The position numbers were made by a program, and so were the translations under genes. Below, piece after piece: positions 57,520 through 64,000 of a stretch of 64,000 bases of DNA (positions are counted from its first letter, which is position 1; each line of letters starts with the position of its first letter). The DNA is taken from the NCBI GenBank assembly GCA_023362775.1, contig JALMGJ010000008.1, positions 20,374,501 to 20,438,500 of the forward strand. The letters run 5' to 3'. The notes under the pieces were generated by a model. The model was not told the DNA's origin. It made no database searches and worked only from the letters and a program-made list of their open reading frames with translations. This stretch comes from Charina bottae (lineage: Eukaryota; Chordata; Lepidosauria; Squamata; Charinaidae).

Positions 57520-58140
57520 ACTTGTTTCTGAGATATTTATGTAGATAGCTGTACAGTTAACATTGTGCTTAATTCATTTTATCCTCACAGACGACTGAGA
57601 ATAATACATATTACAGTCATATTCAAACTGAACATTCTAGCCTTTACACTGTATCATATATACAGAAACCACATGTTAAGGATCTTTGTGACATAGGCTT
57701 GGTATGTGTCTATGCAAGTGAGCAGAACGGGGAAATGTTGAGGCATTATTTTAACTCAAAATTTACGATTTATTATCTTTTCTCCAAATATTTTCAAGTC
57801 CATATTAAAGTTTACATTTTCCTTTGAACTAAGCTTCCAAATACACATGTTTATGTGTCTATAGGAGAGATTGCTTTGCAACAATATCTCAGAAGTTTTA
57901 ATTTGTTACCACATGTTCCAACATTTGTATTTCTGTTGTTGGGACATTCTTTTTTCAGTACTCAAGTTGTGATATTCAATTGCTAGCAAGGTCTGTCAAT
58001 TATTATTTTTCCTGCTGAAACCAAAAGTAATTGGTCCAAGGAAAAATTATCAGCCATTATAAGGACCTAAAATTAATCCTGGGAAGTTCTACTAGCATAT
58101 ATCTTAATGAATTTAAATATTTAATTTAATTTATTTAATT
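57520..58140. other. Downstream intergenic, nothing recognised
   Basis: AT-rich, no features seen. Confidence 0.45.
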
Positions 58141-58370
58141 TTTTATCTCGCCTTTATTATTTTTATAAATAAGTCAAGGTGGTGAACATACCTAATACTC
58201 CTTCCTCCTCCTATTTTCCCCACAACAACAACCCTGTGAGGTGAGTTGGGCTGAGAGAGAGTGACTGGCCCAAGGTCACCCAGCCGGCTTTCATGCCTAA
58301 GTCGGGACTAGAACTCACAGACTCCTGGTTTCTAGCCCAGCACCTTAACGACTAGACCAAACTGGCTCTC
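58141..58370 (-). mobile_element. MIR-like tRNA SINE, full length
   Basis: Minus strand: gagagccagtttggtctagt at the right end (58370), through gggtgaccttgggccag to aataaaggcgagat, with an AT-rich tail on the left. Confidence 0.88.
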
Positions 58371-58554
58371 TATGATATATAATAAAAATAAAAATATTTT
58401 TTTATTATATAAAAATATATATAATATAATAAAGGTCTATCAGCTCTAAATTCAGACTAAAAGGTCAATGGAAGGAAATGAGAATAACAGTGCCTTCAGT
58501 TTCTTTCACTGTCTTTGTGGGTACCTAAGTTTGGACAGGACCTAAGACTGGACA

Positions 58555-58556
<2 letters not shown>

Positions 58557-58591
<35 letters not shown>

Positions 58592-58625
58592 TTATATGTC
58601 ACCCAGCTCCCAGCGACTGAATATG
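58557..58625 (-). mobile_element. LINE 3' tail with (AAT)n
   Basis: (AAT)n followed by tatgtcacccagctcccagc gact: the reverse of a 'gtcgctgggagttgggcggc' tail. Short and 5' truncated. Confidence 0.5.
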
Positions 58626-58699
58626 TATGGGTGGAGTGACATTTCTCATGGTTCTAAATATTTCATGGATACCTGATACTCATACAGCCGAAAGTTAAT

Positions 58700-60320
58700 C
58701 GGGGTCAAACGTCTTAGCTCTTTTGAATAAAATAAAACAAAAAGATGACTTCACATTACACATTCATTGTAATATGTAGTTTGACCTCTTAGGTGGACAA
58801 GCAACATCTGTAAACCAGTGGGTTCACTTAGAATTTTGAGAGTATCATGGACACTCTTATTAAATGACAGAATGGAATGGAGAATATACCTGTTCACACA
58901 ATGGTAGCTCTAGCCAGTATGCCAATTCCAAACTATTTATTAGAATGTATGCTGCTGTCTCTTTAGCCTTACAGAATGTTTTGTTTAAAAAATGTACAAA
59001 ATGGGGAATGTATTTTGTTTCAAGTTTGGAACAATACAGACTCATTTGAAACTTCCCATCAGAAGGATTTTGTTGGCTGTGTTCTGATGGAACAAACCTC
59101 AAAATAGCTTCAGTGTTTTGTTTTGACCTTGAAATGAAATTTTCCAAACGTACACATTTTGTTTTGAGGCTGTAATACTCAAAATGGTAATTGTGATTTT
59201 TTTAAAAAAATGCATTTGAAACTTGTACTACTTATCTACTTATCTGAACACTGTTCTCTCTATTTCCCCCCTACTCCACGTATACAGTGGCAGCATTCTT
59301 AACAGCTTTCCATTAAAATGCAAAAATAATTTCATGGGGTTTTCAAAGAAAATATTTGATAAACCTTAGCATGCTACTATATACAGACCAATATGGTAAT
59401 TTAGGAAAGACAGAAATACTCCTCAGGAATTAAGTTCTTTTATGCCTTAGTTAATTTCATATACAGTATGCATGCTGTTCTTATTTGGGATAAGCAAGTA
59501 CAGGGAAAGAGTGAAAAATATTAAGGTAAAGAAATTGAAAGGAAGAAAAGGAAATATAGCTAAATCTAGTTTACACCACTACTATTTACTATACTCCTCC
59601 AGATCTTTCTGTCCTTGCAAACCATCGTGACTTCGATACACCAATTTATTCCTTACCTTTTGTTCTTTAAATATTTGCCTTTTTTTAAAAAGGATCACCA
59701 ATTCCATCCAACTATGACTTCCTTGGTCTGTCAATTATTATTCATTTGAGCCTTCATTTGAATCTGTACACTCTTCCTAATTGTTTTATTTTTTGTGAAT
59801 TGATCTTCATGCAGTCTCTCAGACCTTCTCCTGTTTCCGAGCTATAGAATGTACTTCCTCAGAAGTTGTATTTGCTCCCCAGCTCAGATACATTCCTTCT
59901 GCTTTTAAGATCTGTGTTAAGACCTCAACCAGGTCTTTTAATTTGCTCTAAAAATTGTTGTACTGAATCTTCATGTTGAGGAAATTGGTACTTAATGCCA
60001 CTGGTATATACCATATGCTCTCTTGGTCTGTCTTTCCTAGCCCTATTAGGATATGCTAGATACTTAGATTACTTCCCAAACTATGATCCACATTTTTTAG
60101 AGCTACGTAGTTTCAATTATTTTCTATTGGCCCTATTGGATGGGCATCCCCCTAGGATGTGGTTTTGCCCATGTGGGGAAAAATGTTGAATAATTAAGCC
60201 ATGTCTTTTTTATTGTCTGTGATTATTATAGGGATAAGAAATACAGAGTACTCTTTTATTAAACAACTGTTAAATAATTTTTTTTTGGTATGAGACAGTC
60301 CTGGCTAATTGGGCAAATTT
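58700..60320. other. Downstream intergenic, nothing firm
   Basis: AT-rich. The stretch 59500-59960 has a purine-rich left part and a pyrimidine-rich right part, like a decayed minus-strand L1 end, but no motif supports this. Confidence 0.4.
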
Positions 60321-60322
60321 AT

Positions 60323-60324
<2 letters not shown>

Positions 60325-60364
<40 letters not shown>

Positions 60365-60480
60365 TATTATTATTATTATTATTAAAATTTGTATGCCACC
60401 CAACTCCCAACGACTCTGGTTGGCTCACAAGTAAAAACATTTAAAAAAATTACAATAGGAAACAAAAATAAAATAATAAA
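60325..60480 (-). mobile_element. LINE 3' tail with AAT/ATT array
   Basis: (AAT)n and (ATT)n from 60325 to 60383, then tatgccacccaactcccaac gactctggttggctcaca. Same tail family as at 58557. Confidence 0.55.
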
Positions 60481-60639
60481 AGATGGCAAGACTGTTGGAA
60501 ATAAATTATGTAAAGGTATTCAGGATTGTTTGTCCATTGTCTGTTTGTCAGTCAATGGAACAGCATTGGAGCAAATTTGGTATGGTGGGCAAAGCCAGCA
60601 AAAAACAAAATGAGTTTAAAAATGGACTGGATCTGCCTT

Positions 60640-62170
60640 ACAGCTGCAGAGAAAAACATTTCAGAAAAAAATTCTCCATCCCCATGGGAGAAATACTGTA
60701 GCTGGCCAATGCCAATTACTCCAGGTCATGTGACCCAGAATGATTCACATGCAGCGTACCATGTGCTTCCCGCTGCACACATGCATGCATGCACTCATGC
60801 ACACAAATGCACTAGCCACTTCTGGTCAAGAGGTTGGAAAAAACTCCAGAAGCCATGGCTGGTGATCCAGGAATCAATCAATCAATCAGTCTGTCTGTCT
60901 GTCTTTGACATAACTCTCAAAAATTGCACAAAAGAAGGTCAGATTTGGTGGAGCAGAGGAAGAAAAGAAAGATAAAAGTTTGAAAATAGTCTGGAACAGT
61001 CCAGGAGCTGTAAAAAAAACAGGAAAAAAAATCTCCACTGCATCCTTGTAGGAAAAACAATGGGGCAGCTACTCAGAGTGTTGCCAGGGGAAAGAGTTCC
61101 AGAAGTCAGACTGTCTACACTTTGTGTGTGTGTCCTACTTTTTTCACTTGGGTCCTGATTTTGTGACAGATGTATTTTTTTTGTGACAGCTGGATCATCT
61201 TCCTATTTGTCACTTACTGTTTAGTTCCGGGTTGCTAATGTTTATATCTGAATACTATTTCTGACTTTTTAGCTCTGACCTGGTTGGACATTCACTTTTG
61301 GATCCTTGTTCTGTTGTTGTTATTACTATTGTTGCTAACTTGGAGCTTCAACTGCAGTAAAGCTTTGTTGTTTAGTTTAGTTTTGTAATTGGTAATTTTT
61401 TTATGGTAGATTGGAAGCCAGAGAGGCAAGCAGGGCATTGGCAAGATATGAGATAGGAAAGGGAGAGAGAGACATAGGTTTCTATGGATTTGTTATTAAT
61501 GTAGGAATCTTCAAGATTGTTATTTACTGTTACCCTTGGTTACCATTAAAAAGTATTTCCCAAACTCACAAGTACTATTAGCATATGACCATCATAGATT
61601 GGTTCAAATGTGAAATTGGTAGAAGCTCTTGGAAACTCTTCAGCATCTGCTATGAAAGGAAACATGACTCTTCAAAAGGGTCAGACTTACAATTGCTGGT
61701 GCAGGTTTATTATCGTGGATATCTTTGCTTGTAGTTTCAATCAATATCCCATTTTTCTACATATAACGCTTAAGTATTCCAGGAACACAGGCCCATATAT
61801 TCTTGCAAACTACCTTGGGTGGATGGGGGGAGTAATCTCTTGTTATTTTCCAGAGGTTGAAAGTATTGTTGGGCATTTTAAAAAAATACATAGGTTTCAC
61901 ATGTATAATCAACCTGGTTACTGAATTAACTCATTTTCTGAAAATGAAACTGGGTAAGCCTTGGAAGTGGGATTTGAACTTTGGTTGTTTGGATCAAAGT
62001 GTATGTAAGTCTATGCTTGGATATTTAATTTATGATCTATGTGTATTACTTATGTGCAAATATATACAGTATTAATGTATAAGTTATACACTACTGACTA
62101 TTAAATGTTATTTGGTAATGTATGAATGGGAACTATGGTTTTGGCTATACTCTAATCTCTTCAGTTATAT
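60640..62170. other. Downstream intergenic, nothing firm
   Basis: Holds a small (AATC)n/(TGTC)n run near 60875-60904. No gene or clear repeat end was recognised. The 104-aa and 149-aa frames lack domain features. Confidence 0.45.
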
Positions 62171-62173
62171 ACA

Positions 62174-62404
62174 GAGAGCCAGTTTGGTCTAGTGGTTAAG
62201 GTAACGGGCTAGAAACCAGGAGACTGAGAGTTCCAGTCCCACCTTAGGCATGAAAGCCGGCTGGGTGACCTTGGGCCAGTCACTCTCTCTCAGCCCAACT
62301 CACCTCACAGGGTTGTTGTTGTGGGGAAAATAGGAGGAGGAAGGAGTATTTGGTATGTTCACCACCTTGAGTTATTTATAAAAAATAATAAAGGTGGGAT
62401 AGAA
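62174..62404 (+). mobile_element. MIR-like tRNA SINE, full length
   Basis: gagagccagtttggtctagt at the head, gggtgaccttgggccagtca in the core, aataaaggtgggat at the end, followed by a long tetranucleotide tail. Confidence 0.9.
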
Positions 62405-62405
62405 A

Positions 62406-62466
<61 letters not shown>

Positions 62467-62467
62467 C

Positions 62468-62506
<39 letters not shown>

Positions 62507-62560
62507 TAGACAGATAGACAGATAGACAGATAGACCGACCGACCGACCGACCGACCGACA
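62405..62560. repeat. Compound (AGAT)n-(AGAC)n-(CGAC)n array
   Basis: About 156 bp of tetranucleotides: AGAT first, then AGAC mixed with AGAT, then CGAC. Each step differs by one base. The minus-strand 'LSIYLSIYL' frames are by-products. Confidence 0.95.
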
Positions 62561-62599
62561 GGAAGCACCACATGACCAGTTTTGTGTTTACTGGGACTC

Positions 62600-64000
62600 C
62601 TCAGATATGAGTGACCGAATTATATTCTATGGGTTCAAATGGGAATTGAATTTGTGGACCTTCACACTTTGATGACTATATACAGTGCATTAGTCCTAGC
62701 TCTGGCAGTCATCAGTTTGCAGGAAAGGATATCTAGAAGCTATCAGAATGGTATATATGGCCCACTTTCCCTTAAGTTCTCAGGCAGAGAGATACAGATA
62801 TCACGGGAGCATGACATAATGTTACATCTGTATCTCTCTGTTCTGAGAGCTTAAGCGGACTGGGTATACTATTCTTACCTCTTTGGTGGACTTTCATGGC
62901 TGAGTGTAGGCTTAAAAACTGGATTTCCCTGTTCTACTTCAATATGTTTTTATACCACATCGGTTTCTGAGAGTAGGACTGTGTTTTATTATATTTGTAT
63001 GCTGCTGCATAACAGCATCATCATCAGCAAAATACAGCTGCAAGCAATTGTTATCTCAGAATAAACAAGCTATTTTGCTGAGAGCTGGATGCTGAGCAAA
63101 GTTCACAGCATTTGCAGATAGGAAAATATGATGCATTCATTTAGATATAAAGATAAAACAAAATTTATTTCTAGAGCATTTACTTTTTTTTACATATTCC
63201 CTCAAGCAGTTGGTTTGATCTATGTTCTGCAGGGTGAACACCATCAGCAGGCATTTTTGGCAATGGATTTTAGTTCTTTATTTTGGTTCTAGGCTTTACT
63301 AATTTTTTCCAGTAGTTTTGTGTTTATAGTTCCTATTGAAGGAAAGCTTTCATTTTTTTTTCCTTTGGCTACAATACAGATTTTACAGGATTCTTAAAAT
63401 CTTAGGACAAAAGCAAATATCTGCTTTGGTTAGCAAGTGGCACAAGTTGAAAATAGTCCAGCCCATTCCTCAAAGCAGTCTTTAAAGTGTTTATAAACAC
63501 TTAATGTCAGTCCAGCTCACAATGCAAATTCATGCTTTGCATGAAATAACAAACTATTTGGACACAAATGGTCTCTTCTCATTTCAGTTGTCAGCTGTCA
63601 TGCTTATGGTGCATTGGCTCTAAGTCTAGAAAAGCAACTTGTGTCAACCTCCTTTGATGTCCTACATTTGAGGAAAGAAGAGACTTTTATGTAACAACGT
63701 CTAGTGAATAAGGCCAAACAATGCTGCAAAAATATTATTATTGTTCTGGTGCAAATAATTATAGTTATCAGATGAAGTTAATAAGTGACATGAAGCTGAA
63801 CTTTTAAAAATATTATGTAAAAGACCATGAAGTGTAGAGATTGCTAGACATTTAGCCAACTTGTCAGATAATACCAAGTCACTTGTGTGGTCAAAGAAAG
63901 GAAGTATAATTCTATACAGCATTAAAATAAATAATGCATGACTATCTTTAAGGATGCTGACAAAAATTGCTTCCCTCTAGCACCTTATTAATGCAATGTG
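62600..64000. other. Downstream intergenic, nothing recognised
   Basis: AT-rich sequence to the window edge. No supportable gene. Confidence 0.45.

Noticed and set aside
62359..62573. LSIYLSIYL frames on the minus strand
   Set aside because: Translation of the AGAT/AGAC array.

Overview
The window is vertebrate nuclear DNA: AT-rich and intron-bearing, with one recognisable protein-coding gene in a dense field of transposons. The repeats point to a squamate reptile (lizard or snake): a full-length Sauria-type SINE, several BovB/RTE LINE copies of different ages, a MIR-like tRNA-derived SINE with AAAT- or ATT-type tails, R4- and L1-type LINE pieces, Penelope-like elements, CR1 tails and hAT MITEs. 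The species cannot be fixed from sequence alone.

The gene is NDNF (neuron-derived neurotrophic factor), on the + strand. A CpG island at about 15.95-17.13 kb is the probable promoter and holds a good splice donor after 16682, the likely end of a noncoding exon 1. Coding exons follow at 49354-49547, 52600-52724 and 54316-55709. Splice phases agree and the joined CDS codes for 570 aa: a secreted protein with a signal peptide, an FN3-like region, and a second FN3 domain at the C terminus. Intron 1 is about 32.7 kb and carries most of the retrotransposons.

Region by region: 0-16 kb is upstream intergenic sequence with a 113-bp hAT MITE, a 1,957-bp hAT element (perfect 8-bp target duplication) carrying a 40-bp CCAAT/GC-box tandem array and a GC-rich exon-like block, a decayed RTE LINE with nested insertions, a Sauria SINE with a perfect 13-bp TSD, and a partial TTAA-flanked MITE. 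From 17 to 49 kb (intron 1) there are an R4-like 3' end, a 5'-truncated L1 with a 12-bp TSD, a BovB with a twin-priming-type inversion, a BovB fragment with an 11-bp TSD, a nearly full-length BovB (33096-36319) nested in an older BovB, a TTAA-flanked MITE, CR1 tails and a Penelope-like element with inverted arms and a 14-bp TSD. From 49 to 55.7 kb are the coding exons, an LTR-like block inside a SINE in intron 2, and a very GC-rich 324-bp hAT MITE with a perfect TSD in intron 3. From 55.7 to 64 kb are the 3' UTR and downstream sequence with SINEs, LINE tails and a compound tetranucleotide array.

The least ordinary signals are: hammerhead-ribozyme-like folds in two unrelated Penelope-type remnants, each with its core G apparently lost; the hAT element carrying a signal-peptide-like ORF that ends at a splice-donor consensus; the nested BovB copies; and the GC-rich MITE that mimics a CpG island inside an NDNF intron.
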